This document shows, piece after piece, positions 24,262-36,420 of a stretch of DNA of 64,000 bases. The notes beneath the pieces were generated by a model. That model was not told the DNA's origin, did no database searches, and saw nothing but the letters and a program-made list of their open reading frames with translations. A program made the translations under genes and the position numbers. The stretch is taken from contig OZ176051.1 of the NCBI GenBank assembly GCA_964247055.1, forward strand, positions 12,772,001-12,836,000, read 5' to 3'. Every line of letters begins with the position of its first letter. Position 1 is the stretch's first letter. This DNA is from Paragordius varius. Its lineage: Eukaryota; Nematomorpha.

Positions 24262-26040
24262 TATTTTTATAAAAAGTAAGCTTTATACGGAAAAGATAAT
24301 TATGGAATATAAAATTTTTACGGCATACATACAATACCTTTTTAGACGTTTTAAGGTTTTTTACCTATATGCCAAAACTAAACTAACGTCAAGTGTCGGA
24401 AAAAACAAATTTAACATAATTCCAAATTTACATATTTTAGTAGTTATATATTGTAATTGTGTCTGTATGCATTTCTTCTAAAAACATCCATTTATTAAAT
24501 TGTTGTACCCATAGGAAATATTATCAAACGAATATGTAGTATATTTTTTAAACAGTTCTTTCAAAACATTTTATATACCATATAAAGATTCTAATTTTTT
24601 TATATTTTTAATCAGGAAGGAACCTACGTCATAAAATAATTACTATAAAACATAATATATATCACTATTAAACATAATTAGGTTCACGGGAGTATATTGT
24701 TTTTTGCTGATTTTAATAAATATAATACATTATTCTTTTAAAAAATTGGCCAAAATATTTCAAGGTATGGTAACAACATAATTTTACAGAGTGGTGTGAT
24801 AGAGATTCTATTTTAACATGCTAGCGCTGTCGATCTGCACAGTTAACTTAATTTGAGGTTTTAATTAATTTTGGTTGGCATGTTATTTTGGAAAAAATAT
24901 TTAACTGATAATCTGTTGATTTCACATTTAGAGAGAGAGTAGATGGTAATATAATTGCATAAGCAAAACATCCCCGTTTCCGATCTTAAATAATTAAATT
25001 TATGGTAGATATGTTTTTCTGCTGTTGTTGCATTGGAACCTTAGTGGCTAAATTTGCATTTTATTTGGAATAACAATATTTATTATTAATATACAAATCA
25101 AGGAAATGTTTGTAAAACTTTTTGAAAACGTTGTATATCAACATAGAACCCAATATTTGTCTCGTAAAACCGCGAGCTCTTTGGCAACACCCATATTTTA
25201 ATATTAAGAGAGGGCACGATCCTATAAACAACATCTAATCTTTCGAATTATAATATGTCGCTTGTTTGATTCCTTGGAATCGGTAAATTTTTCAACAAGG
25301 AAAATTAATTTAAAAGAAAAATTGTCTAAATATAATAAAAAAATTATAATTAAACAAACCGTATAGTGAATATGCGTGTTAATTATTTGTGATGCAATTT
25401 ATGAAATATATGATTGGAAACTCGTGTCTTGACATTATTACAACATAGACAATATTCCTTACGAAGCTTTGGATAAAAATTTAAATTATGCCATTCCCTG
25501 GTAATATTCAAAAACAGAATTAATATTACCTATGCAGACGTCTACAGCTACAGATTTACAAATTTAGCCACCCATCATGATTTTATATTTCTAACTCACA
25601 TGTCATTCTATAACATCGGTTCAATATTTTCACTGATTCGAAAATAGATTGTAATAATACCAAGGTATATGTATAGTCAGGTGTTTAAATTGCGCGCCAA
25701 CAGACGCTGTTTTGTACGATTTCGGGCGGATAAATTACGCAGTTTAAGATTTTTAACCTTGGGCCCTGTTTAAACCATAGAGCGCATTTATTAACTTTTT
25801 AGATTTATTTAATGTGTTTCTTATCATTAGATTATGTATTTTTTCCCATTATGGATTAATACATTTTGGAGGATTAAACAATCAAATCCTTTAAAAAGTT
25901 CAAACTGCTTCTTTCTATTTGAAAATTATCATGAAGCTACTAACATTTATTTGTCTTCGCTATATGTATGATATGTGGTTAATAAAATAAAAAATACAGA
26001 ATATCAAAAAAACGCATCGACTTAATTGATCAAACAAAAA
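24262..26040. other. AT-rich stretch, one GC-richer patch
   Basis: No gene recognised. A patch at about 25685-25800 is noticeably richer in G+C (GCGCGCCAACAGACGCTG), which suggests an old insertion or exon remnant, but no protein or repeat match could be made. Confidence 0.3.
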
Positions 26041-26049
26041 TAAGCATTA

Positions 26050-28165
26050 GATCCGACAAAGATCAATTCAATCTGCACTAACCTAAAGCAAGCTGCCAAA
26101 CTTAACCACAACTATTTTACTTACAGTAAAGTCATTTATCCACGCCAAAAAACAAATGTACAAAAGTCCCATGCACCCAAATGGAAAACTTCTAACCGAT
26201 AAAAAAGAAGTAATTTAGCTACTTTGAGAAAGCAAAACCTGTTCACAAAACAATCAAATAAAATTATTATCATTATACATATCCACCAATACTTAAGTAA
26301 GAAATCGGGGCACTGACGCAGTCATCGACCGGAAAAGCGGGATTTAATTGACATTCCTATAAAACTTATAATATCTTCAGTGAGGGATATTAAAAAGGGC
26401 GATCCCAAACTAACTATCGCAGAATACCATTAATTGACCAAACCTCAAAAGTTTTAAAATAATAAATGGTCAGCAACCTATGCCAATCCGGAAGTCTCAT
26501 ACAGGGAGGCTTCAGAGATAAAAAAGGATACCGAGACATGATCTCAAACATTAGATGGATATAATGGAACAAAAATTGTTAACTCCAAAATAAGCTACAC
26601 CTACGCTTCGTAGACATCTCTAATGCCTTTAGTACCGTTCAACATGACGTTCTTAGGAATGCTCTTAAAGAAAGAGGAGTGTCCGATCACTTAATCAAAC
26701 TAATCCATGTACGCCGAATCATTCCTATGAGTACCCCGCATTACAGGTTTACGTCAAGGCTGCATATTACCCCCATTTTGTTCAACAATTATCTGAAATG
26801 CTTCAGTAGGGATATAATTCTGCTTGGAATAAAAGTAGCAGTTTACACTCTCACGACCCTTAACTATGCTGACGACACGGTAATCTAAGCCGATATACAA
26901 ATAAGAGTCGAAAATAGTTTTTGAACTTTATAAATGTCTCCAAATTCATTCTAACACTAAATCTCAGCAAAACTAAAAAAAGACACCAACTTTCCTTATT
27001 TTTATGAGTCGCTTCGGATTAATGATAAATTTAAGTGCTTAAGTAAGACACATTCCTGGTAAACATTATCATCGAATTAAGTTCCAATTCACGAGACATA
27101 AAAAGAAAAACGTATAGCAAATGCACTTACCTTACATTTCAAACTATAGTATACCATTTGCACTTCAAGAGTGTCCTTAAACACTACAAGTTCCTTGAAC
27201 ATTTCAAGTTGGTCCTTGAACAGTTCAAGTTGGTCTTTGAACAGTTTAAGTTGGTCCTTAAACATTTCAAGTTGGTCCTTAAACACTTCAAGTTGGTCCT
27301 TGAACACTTCAAATTGGTCCTTTGACTTTTTTGTTTTGTTTTTAACTTTTATCAATCAATTCGTAAATAATGCATCTATTTTATTGTTTTTAACCTATTT
27401 TCTATTATTTAACATAAATTTTAAATAGAAATCAACTTTTTATCTTTCAGAAACCGTATATCTTTATTAATTTCCTAAAATAATTTTGGATATTTATAAG
27501 ATTTTAACACGAAATGAAAAAATATATAAGTTTTCTGGGTTATTAATTAAAATTTTTCATTAACATTTAAAAATCAATAATTTTGTTCAATTGAAAAAAA
27601 AAATAGTTTAAAACAAAAAAGTGGTTTTTCAATAAAAATATTTATTTTTAAATGAATAAATATAAAATAAATAAAGAAAATTAGGTAAATAAATATATAA
27701 ATAAAAAACTAAATTTAAAAATTATGGTTAAATCAAAATTCATAAATAAGGACCAACTCGAAGTGTTTAAGGACCAACTTGAATTGTTCAAGGATCTTGA
27801 ACTGCAAATGGATATAAGCATCTAAATCCAAAATCCGATAAATAAACTCCCTAATATTCCTTATCATGTTATACGGCTAGATGGAAGGAAGACAATATCG
27901 TAAGCAAATTAAACGCACAAACAACCCTTTGTGGTAAAGTAAAAATCGGTTATTTTGTACAAATAATTAGAGGATATTTGAAAAAATATATAATGTTGGG
28001 AAAAATAAATGGCAAGATAGGAAGAGGACGACGACGTATTCGTTGGATAGACGAAATTTTATCTACAAAATGTCATAGTAAAAATATCTTAAAAACCCAT
28101 GACAAAACACCGAGTGAAAGAATTTTCCTATAAATTCTCTAATGATTGATAATTGACTACAACAA
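26050..28165 (+). mobile_element. RTE-type LINE, degraded copy
   Basis: It aligns with the better LINE at 45200-48214. KKGD-like sequence near 26395 precedes an RT region with Q(A)GFR-like and YADDTVI (26860-26888) motifs, then the C-terminal GRGRRRIRWIDEI signature near 28020-28060 and a short ACAACAACA tail. Many stops and frameshifts show it is dead. It is interrupted by a foldback MITE (27150-27816). It forms one edge of duplicated segment copy 1, and an equivalent LINE fragment without that MITE lies at 63255-64000. Confidence 0.75.
27150..27816. mobile_element. Foldback MITE with 21-bp repeats, nested in a LINE
   Basis: The ends are inverted (TATACCATTTGCACTTCAAG on the left, CTTGAACTGCAAATGG on the right). 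About seven repeats of a 21-bp unit, roughly TTCAAGTTGGTCCTTGAACA, fill 27165-27325, and two to three units in inverse orientation lie at 27750-27800. The repeats create an open frame of heptads (FKDQLEM) that looks like a coiled coil but is a by-product. The centre is AT-rich. The paralogous LINE fragment at about 63595 lacks the element. Confidence 0.7.
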
Positions 28166-28324
28166 CATTATCAATTTATTAATAGATATTAAAACCAGTT
28201 TTTTCGAAAAATCACATTGGCAAAATAATAGCTAAACTATATTTAAATGAAAGATGAGCTAATGATAAAAAGTTATCTAAACTAAATATTTTTCATATAA
28301 ATGATATTTCTATACATTAATTTA

Positions 28325-28736
28325 TTATTTTCCCCATGAGAAATCTCTTCTCTTGCGCCAATATATTTTCATGGGAGTTTTTGTCAAAATCTAATTAAAA
28401 TATCGAAAATCAGAACTCATTTTAAAACTTAATTCAGTGCTAATATTATAGACAAAATGTAAATATGGATCATTTATGTAAAACCTCTAATTCAGCTTCA
28501 TAGAATGACAACATGTTTTCGTAACCGTGGTCAATTTTATTAGTTTGATGAATTGCTGCAGAGAGTTCAGGGCTATGACAAGATTGATAGTGCTCAATAC
28601 CATTGTCTACCGGCTCTAAACAAAAAAAATATATTTTTATAACCGTGTGAAAGAAAAAAAATAAAAACCCTTTATCCAATAATCCGATCTCTTGTGCAAA
28701 TTTGGCATCTCCCGTTTCTTGCGTTTATCCCCAGTC
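28325..28736 (-). CDS. Gene Y, copy 1 (3' exons; unrecognised)
   Basis: Three exons read on the minus strand: 28736-28669, 28615-28485 and 28390-28325, separated by introns of 53 and 94 nt with GT...TTTAG borders. The phases agree in all three copies of the gene. The peptide contains a dibasic-rich stretch (TGDKRKKREMPNLHKRSDYW), then YQSCHSPELSAA, GYENMLSFYEAELE and ends ILTKTPMKIYWRKRRDFSWG-K. I do not recognise the family. The first exon and start codon were not found, although a frame stays open upstream to about 28990. All three copies keep these exons open while differing in amino acids, which supports real coding. It lies downstream of gene X on the same strand. Confidence 0.55.
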
Positions 28737-29587
28737 CTACAGTATAAATTATGATATAACACTGCCGCACAAAATATATTATAACACATCTTAATATATA
28801 AATTTTGAAAAAGAATTATTAGGTTTATCATGGTGCTTTTGGTTTTGGACTTACGAATGTAATAAAGAATGTTAAAAACAATTTTGCATTGCTTGATAAA
28901 TGCCAAAATTCTCAAATATAATTCTTTAAATCTAAATGCTTTTTTTCCAGAAAACGTCACTAAAATATATCGTAAGCTATATATAAAAATCAAATATTTT
29001 TATTTGATTCATAATTTAAATGCGCCTCCAAGGGTCTTAAGTTTTTGGACACGTCCCAAGGAGGCAAATTTCTCTAAACTAAACTTAAATATTCTGATAA
29101 GCAACAATTAAAACCATGCATAAGCACTGTAATGTGCAGGTATTGATTAAGAATCGCAGTCGCCGATATTTAAACAGCTGTTAACACGCTTAAATAAAAT
29201 AGCACATGTTCTGTTTCTAAACTTGCTTAAAAAAGAGCCATTATCGGATAATGAGTGTTGAATTGATCATACAATTTGTTTGAGCAGATTAGAAAATGTG
29301 GAATTTTATTAAAAATGCATATTTTTTACTGTAATTAAAATTTTATTGATGTTAATACCGTAAAAATCAAAATTCTACAAACAACAAGTAAAAACTTAAA
29401 AACAGATATATTAAAAAAGATTGTGTTTTTTGAAACCTTGATTTTTCTTAATTATTGTTTGCTATACATATTGTTAAAACAATCAATTGCATATTTTGCT
29501 ATTTAAGAAAATCGGTCATTTTAATAAATGTTGTATTCTATTTTTACATTTTATGCATTAATTTTTACTGTTAAAATTTTAATGTAA

Positions 29588-30266
29588 TTACTCATCATCG
29601 TGTTCATAATCGTAGTCATAATATTCGTCTGGTTTTGGTAGAGTAGGGGGTTCGGTTGGATAGCCACATTCTTGGGGCTTGCCACCGTTTACTGGGATAA
29701 CTTTCATGCATTTCATATCAGGGCTATCGCAATTAACCCAATCTGTGTTATGTATGGAAAGGAAAAGGGGAATGGAATCATTGCCGGCACTCTTGGGTTT
29801 TCCGATAACTAGTTGGAAATATAGTGTAAATATATTATATGATAATGGCTAATTATATTACTTATGTTCGAATCCAAATTTTCTCTAATAACTTTTAGAT
29901 CGACACGGCATGTAAGTCCAATAATGGATAGTTTTGCATTCTTTTCTAAAGTTGAAAATATATGTTTTATACAGCAAAATTTAGAAAAATTTTACAACAA
30001 TTTACAAATAAAATTTTACTTTCTCTATATTTAACCAAAACATTCAACATTTAGATGGGAGGCTTAATTTTCAATGGTTTTACTAGAAAATTTAATTTTA
30101 CAATGAATAAAAATGAGAAATCCTGAATTTTACCCAAAATAATTGGATTCTCGGTAACATTGTTGGCATCCAATTCGATATGGCATTTATGAACAACGTG
30201 TGCTTTAGTATAATATAAGCCGAAACTGTTCAAACAAATTGAAATTATTGTTAAAAATTGATTCAT
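29588..30266 (-). CDS. Gene X, copy 1: small secreted-type protein, intact
   Basis: Three exons on the minus strand: 30266-30134, 29945-29862 and 29808-29588. Introns are 188 and 53 nt, all junctions in phase 1. The product is 145 aa. A hydrophobic N-terminus (MNQFLTIISICLNSFGLYYT) suits a signal peptide. The mature part has Cys at KCHIELD, LTCRVD, VNCDSPDMKC and QECGYP, and ends in a Pro-rich then Tyr/Asp/Glu tail finishing DDE. No family is recognised; I compared it mentally with transthyretin-like proteins and saw no match. The 53-nt second intron keeps the same borders as in copies 2 and 3. The start is supported by the conserved ATG and hydrophobic leader in all three copies. Its role is unknown; secretion or surface display is an inference. 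Confidence 0.6.
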
Positions 30267-30344
30267 ATGTATTATAAAACTGATTTTTTTAATAATATTG
30301 TATAAAACAAAATTTTGTAATTATAATTTTTAAGTCCATATATA

Positions 30345-30600
30345 AGCAATAAATGAAAAATCAGTTAATATAACGCTGAGTAATATAGGCCCCATCTGCA
30401 AAAATATAAACGAATTGGAATCTTTCCAATTTTTCTTTTTATGTAAGCTTCTAAGAATTAAATTTTTTACAAAAAGAATATTATAGGAAATAAATGCAAT
30501 ATTAGAAATATTCACCTTCTGTGTAAATATATACATAGCTTTTCGATTCCTCCAAATTTCTTATATTAAACGAATACAGAATTTGCCTTTATAAAATGGA
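30345..30600 (-). other. Exon-like conserved block W, copy 1
   Basis: Upstream of gene X on the minus strand lies an exon-like stretch with an open frame (ILYSFNIRNLEESKSYVYIY). It is followed by a GT donor and, after a T-rich acceptor, a second stretch reading EAYIKRKIGKIPIRL. Copies 2 and 3 have the same blocks, with codon-sized indels inside. In copies 2 and 3 the first block starts with ATG (MAYSLNIKH); here that codon is ATT. This may be a separate small gene or 5' exons of gene X. Confidence 0.3.
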
Positions 30601-32015
30601 GAGATTTGATAATTCATGATGAATAGGTAGAATTTGATAATTAGATAATTTTAACCAATCATTACATAAAGTGTTATTCAAGCAAACAATTTTTTTTAAA
30701 AATAATTTTTATTATTTTTTAACTTTTTTCCTTAGCAATTAAGGGCCTAGGCATCAGAGGTGTCCACACAAATATCGGGCTACATTGATATTTTTTGGTT
30801 TTTTTTATCTATTAAGATACAAATTTTGGATGATTTATTTTTTAAATAATCGTGAAACTTTGATTGATATTCCACACTTTTTTAATTGTTCATTTTTTAC
30901 CCTTTTACGAACTAACAAAAGCTGGATATCCTTGGTAACACTATAAGCGACAAACTCATCATTACTTAATTTTGCATTTTAATCCATATCTAAAATTTTT
31001 CATAAACTGGGCCTATAAAGCCTATCTTTATAATTCTAATAATTTTTTGAATTGCTTGAATGTGTAGCATTTTTTGGAACTGAGATAATATGATTAAACA
31101 AAAATTTATTGAAAAACATATAAAATCCTGAGCTTAATTTCAAAATAGGAAAAATTCCTTGCGTGTAAACGATTAAAATTATTTACCTTAAAAACTGTAA
31201 TAATACTTAACATATCTTCTGTATTTTTCAGTTAAAAATTATTTATTTTTATTTTATTAAAATTAAGACCTAAATATGGTATAATCTAAATTTGCTTGTA
31301 TCATTAAATTTAATAAAATTCCTTATCATTAACTATAAATATTATTATTTTATTGAAAAACAAGTAGAATTGTTTTTTCTGTTAAATAACATGAATTATT
31401 ACTAATAATAAATATTTCTTAGGGACAAATAACAAAAGTTGATTGGAACCACAAAACATACTGATAAATTTTGATAAAAACGGATAAAGCCTGAACCCTC
31501 CTTATATAATAACAATATATCAAGGATTATTATTCTTAGCTTACCATATAGAACTCATAGCATATCCAATCAAGTAATAGGTGGCTTTATATGAAATCCA
31601 AATTTTACAAGCCCGTCTTCACCAAATGTTATAGTATGAGATACGTTTCGAGTTTTTTATTATTGAATAGTTTTAAAATATAGGTTACATAAAGACAACT
31701 ATTGCTCTATAGTAAGCACATTGACTTCTGATTGCGATGAAAGGCTAGAAATGTCATCTCCCTAGTACTATAAAAATGACGTTTTCCACTCAAAAATTTG
31801 TGGAGCGCTTTTTTACACATTCGAAAGTTACAATTAACAGTATTAGAATGTAAAAAAATCCAAACTCATGGATATTAATATTGATGATCCTCCTAACCTA
31901 TAATTAGTGGTCGAATCCTCCCTCCTATTATTGTAGTTGCGTGGATTTTAGAATGAGCAAAAACTATAAAAAAATTTCCATTAATTTAGTAAACCAAATA
32001 ACTATTTATGATTAA

Positions 32016-33340
32016 TTACACTGCTCAACAAGGTTTTGCATCACCCCATTTTTTGGATTTTCAGACACCTAATTGCTGGATAGGCCAAAACCAAAAAAAA
32101 ATTGAGGCCATTAATAGGATATTTCCAAAATTTAATTTTTAATTTTGTATTTAATTTAAAAAAACAATCATTCCTCGTTTACATATGTTTAAATATTTAA
32201 ACGAGCAAGTCTATACAAGTAATATTTCAGATCGTATTTTCTTCTAATTTTAGTATGAAAATGCAAAAATGATCCAAATAATTTTGCATCTGTTGTGGTA
32301 AATATATATTTAAGAAAAATAACTTGCGGAATATCGATGTTAATACTGGAAAACTTTATGCAAAATATTTTGCTACCAAAATTGATAGGGACAGAGCATG
32401 GACCCCCCATGTCTTAACAAGACTGCAGAAAATGTTATTGGTCATTAAATAAAACTTTATCTGAAAATGCCGTTGATCTTTATAATAAAAAATATAAACT
32501 GCCTAAAAATGCCGCTTATACATAAAAAATCTTGAGAAATAAGCCACATTCATGTACTTTCAAAATCATTATAAACTTAGTAAAGCCAAAGCTGAGGCTG
32601 GGAGAGCTAATGGGCCTTTAATTAAAAAATTTTTTTCAAGATAACTATAAACCTATTATCTGCAAAGGAAAAAGCCTTTAAAACTCTAAAAAAATTCAAC
32701 ACTGGGGATATATTTTTAAATTTAGGATCACATAAGTCAGAGGAGTATAAAATATTAGGCCAGGAGCTTGTAGAAAGTTACCATCGGATGAGTAATTATT
32801 TTATAAAATGTAGGCGGTAAAATGACTATGAAGCTACACATCATAGATAAACATAAAAGATTTGAAGCGAGATACACTCGCGAAACAATATTTCTGATTT
32901 TATCTGGAATTTTAAAGCTACATAATTATTATTTTAAATATATACAATAATTAAATATTCATTTTATTTAATATATTAATTAAAAATTTGTAGTTAAGAA
33001 GAAAATGAAAATATTGAGAATAATTTTAATATGTATTTATACAGTTTTTTGTGGAAGTACCTACAAAGATATACGAGTAAATGGATATATTGACTAGAAT
33101 TAACACTAAAATTTGTACAAAAAATTTATTTGCATGATTAACAAAATTCTAGGCTTTAAATAAAATAAGTTACTAAACAAACTAAGAGCCAAAGTATTAA
33201 AAATATAAAAGGGCATATGTATGGAGTGATAGATCCGGGTGGCTTGCAAAAGCTCTGCAGCTTAATGACCCCCAAGCGATCCTATAATTATGCCAGATAT
33301 GGCAAAGGTAACAATAAGTAATAGTAGAGCGTAGATAGTT
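32016..33340. other. AT-rich stretch between duplicated segments
   Basis: No gene recognised. Short open frames have no biased composition. Confidence 0.3.
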
Positions 33341-33650
33341 ACAAGCAAAATCCATTGACATGTCAAATTAACCAATTAGAATAAAGTTAGATAAATTCTA
33401 CTATTAAATCGAATAAAGAGATTAGTTAAATACAAATGGTCCAATCCTATAACAGTATATTTTACTAAAAGTGGCTACCCAATATCCATCTGAATTTCAA
33501 AATGCAGGGAAACCAATCAAAAAATAAATGATATCCACTAGGTATAAAATTTTTTTGTAAGAATCAACCGAAGAGAAAAACCCTAATAAGTATTCGAAAT
33601 AACGAAAACTAATAAAATAAATATAGCCTATCTGAAAGCCGAAGGTTTAA
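33340..33650 (+). repeat. Unclassified dispersed repeat, second copy
   Basis: Partner of 18200-18475. It directly abuts the LINE tail that starts duplicated segment copy 2, so it probably marks an insertion or breakpoint there. Confidence 0.45.
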
Positions 33651-33654
33651 ACTA

Positions 33655-33960
33655 GATGGAAGGACAAGGTGAATATCGTAAACAAATTAAACCCACAAAC
33701 AACCTTTTGTGGTAAAGTAAAAATCGGTTATTTTGTAGACATAAATAGAGGATATTTGAAAAAAGATATAATATTGGGAAAAATAAATGGCAACAGAGAA
33801 AAAGGACGAAGACGTATTCGTTAGATAGACGAAATTTTATGACTTTCCAAAATGTCGTTGCAAAAATATCTCAAAGCCCACGATAGAAAACCGAGTGGAA
33901 GAATTTTCCTATAAAATCTCTAATGATTGATAGACTACAACAACATATTAAAATTACCAA
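33655..33960 (+). mobile_element. RTE LINE 3' tail fragment
   Basis: Contains the LINE C-terminal signature (GRRRIR-type codons near 33800-33830) and an ACAACAACAT tail near 33945. Only about 300 bp remain. It is the same piece found at the edge of the other two duplicated segments. Confidence 0.65.
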
Positions 33961-34095
33961 TTTATTAATAGATATTGAAACATGTTTTTCCAAAAAAATC
34001 ACATTGGCAAAAAAATAGCTAAACTATATTTAAATAAAAGATGAGCTAATAATTATAAAAAGTTATCTAAACTAAATAAATTTCATACACATTGA

Positions 34096-34513
34096 TTATT
34101 TTCCCCATGAATAATCTTTTCTCATGCGCCAATATATTTTCATGGGAGTTTTTGTAAAAATCTAAATAAAATATCGAAAATCAGAACACATTTAAAAACT
34201 TAATTCAGCGCTAATATTAGAGACAAAATGTAAATATGTAGCATATATTTAAAACCTCTAATTCAGCTTCATAGAATGACAAAATGTTTTCGTAACCGCA
34301 GTCAATATTTTTAGTTTGATAAATTGCGGCAGAGAGTTCAGGGCTGTGACAAGATTCAAAGTACACAATACCACGTTCTATTTGCTCTAAACAAAAAATA
34401 TATTTTTATAACCGTGTGAAAGAAAAACAAACAATAAGAATAAACCCTTTATCCAATCATCCGATCTCTTGTGCACATTTGGGGTCTCACGTTTCTTGCG
34501 TTTATCATCAGTC
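34096..34513 (-). CDS. Gene Y, copy 2 (3' exons)
   Basis: Exons 34513-34446, 34386-34256 and 34161-34096 on the minus strand, with introns of 59 and 94 nt. All three exons are open and in phase with copies 1 and 3. Differences include TDDKRKKRETPNVHKRSDDW in the first exon and EQIERGIVYFESCHSPELS in the second. The last exon ends SWGK as in copy 1. The upstream start was not identified. The partner gene X copy is frameshifted, so this Y copy could be intact by recency rather than by selection. Confidence 0.5.
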
Positions 34514-35425
34514 CTACAGTATAAAATATGATATAACACTGCGCACAAAATATATCATAGCACATTCTAGGAGTATATAAATTTTTAAAAAATAATATTT
34601 GGTTTATAATGGTGCTTTTGGTTTTGGGATTATCAATGTAACTAAGAAAGTTAAAAACAGTTTTCTATGGCTCCAGAAAAGAAAATAGAAAAATTTTCCC
34701 ACATTAATTCTTTGTGAAATCTAAATGCTTTTTTCAGAAAACGTCATTAAAATATATCGTAAGCTATATTAAAAAAGCAAAATAATATTTTAATTAGACT
34801 CATAATTAGAATGTGGAGTCCGAATGTCTTAAGTTTTTGGGCAAGTTTCCTTAAACTGCACTTAAATAATCTGATATAAAGCAACAAAATAACATAATTT
34901 TCCAAAATCATGCTATAAGCACTGTAATGTGCAGGTATTGATTAAGAGTCAGTTCCTTAATCATGCAATTGCCGATATTTAAACAGCTGTTGATACGCTT
35001 ATTTAAAACAGCACATGTTCTGTTCTAAACTTGCTTAAAAAAGAGCCATTCATCGGATAATGAGTGTTAAATTAATTAAACTTTTGAGCCAGGAAGTGTA
35101 TAATTTCAAGTTTTACAAATGCCTTTTTAAGGCAATTAATACTTTAATTGATGTTAATACCGTAAAAATCGAAATTATACAGACAACAAGTAAAAACTTA
35201 AAAACAGATATATAAAAAAGATTGTGTTTTTAAAACCTTGATTTTTCCTAATTATTGTTTGATTGAGATGCATATTGGTAAGACAATCAATTACATATTT
35301 TGCTATTTATGACGATAATTTATATGAGAAAAATTAAGGATAGAAAAAACTTACATTGGCCGTTTGAAAAAAAAAGTTGTTTTACATTTTATGCATAAAT
35401 TTTTACTGTAAATATTTAAATTTAA

Positions 35426-36079
35426 TTACTCATCATCGTCTTCATAGTCATAACTTTCATATTCGTCTGGTAGAGTAGGGGGTTGGGCTGGATAGCCACA
35501 TTCTTGGGGCTTGTCTCCATTTACTGGGATGACATCCATGCATTTCATATCAGGGCTGTCGCAATTAACCCTATCCGTGTTATGTATGGAAAGGGAAATG
35601 GAATCATTTATACCGGCACTCTTGGGTTTTCGGATAACTAGATGGAAATATAGTATAATATCATTATACATATAATATATGATTATGGTCAATTATATTA
35701 CTTATGTTTGAATCCAAATTCTCTCTAATAACTTTTAGATCGACACGGCATGTAAGTCCAATAATGGATAGTTTTGCATTCTTTTCTACAGTTTAAAAAT
35801 TTGTAATAATTAAAAAACAATTTTAAAATTTTACTTTCTATATTTAACCAAAACATTCAACATTTAGATGGGAGGCTTAATTTTCATCGGTTTTACAAGT
35901 AAATTTAATTTTACAATGAAAAAATGAAAAATGTTGAAATTTACCCAACATAATTAGATTCTTGGTAACATTGTTGCCATCCAGTTTGATATGACATCAA
36001 AAGCACTGTCTGCAAGTTTAGTATAATATAAGCCAAAACTGCTCAAACAAATTGCAAATATTGTTAAAATTTGATTCAT
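35426..36079 (-). pseudogene. Gene X, copy 2: frameshifted
   Basis: Exons 36079-35945, 35785-35702 and 35637-35426 match the other copies, and the splice borders are intact. Exon 1 is 135 nt instead of 136: one base is missing just before the first mature Cys codon (TGTCATATCAAACTG). This shifts the frame to a stop before the exon ends. Exon 3 alone would still encode VNCDSPDMKCMDVIPVNG and an acidic tail ending DDDE. It is a host-gene copy, not a viral one. A sequencing error is possible, since a single base decides the call. Confidence 0.6.
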
Positions 36080-36129
36080 ATGTATAAAACTAAATATTTT
36101 AAAGTAATATTGTATAAAACAAAATTTTG

Positions 36130-36420
36130 TAATTATAATTTTTCAATAATTTCTAAGTCCATATATAAGCAATAAATGGAATTTCATGTTAATATAACGC
36201 TGAGTAATATAGGCTCCATCTGCAAAAATATAAGACGAATTGGATTTCCAATAATTTTTCTTTTTTTGTAAGCTTCTGAAAATTAAATTTTTTATAAAAA
36301 TGAATATTATAGTGAATAAATGCAAGATTAAAATTATGCACCTTCTGTGTAAATATATACATTTTTGGATTCCTCCAAATGTTTTATATTTAACGAGTAC
36401 GCCATTTGCCTGTATTAAAT
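36130..36420 (-). other. Exon-like conserved block W, copy 2
   Basis: On the minus strand: MAYSLNIKHLEESKNVYIYT, GT donor, then a second block EAYKKRKIIGNPIRL after a TTTTCAG acceptor. This copy is closer to copy 3 than to copy 1. Confidence 0.3.

Larger units (their letters stand above)
26700..32015 (-). repeat. Duplicated segment, copy 1
   Basis: This segment matches 59475-64000 in inverted orientation over at least 4.5 kb, and 33652-37080 in direct orientation over about 3.4 kb. Shared order on the minus strand: flank, exon-like block W, gene X, gene Y, LINE 3' part. Copy 3 matches beyond copy 2 on both sides, so copy 2 is the shortest. Confidence 0.8.

Noticed and set aside
27089-27355. 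Apparent heptad coiled-coil protein (FKDQLEM repeats)
   Set aside because: Product of a 21-bp minisatellite inside a MITE; both strands are open for the same reason.
27750-27800. CRISPR-like spaced repeats
   Set aside because: Units are contiguous minisatellite repeats in inverted arrangement within a eukaryotic MITE; no spacers.
29588-30266. Gene X as a transthyretin-like protein
   Set aside because: Size, leader and Cys content are similar, but the conserved motifs of that family are not present.
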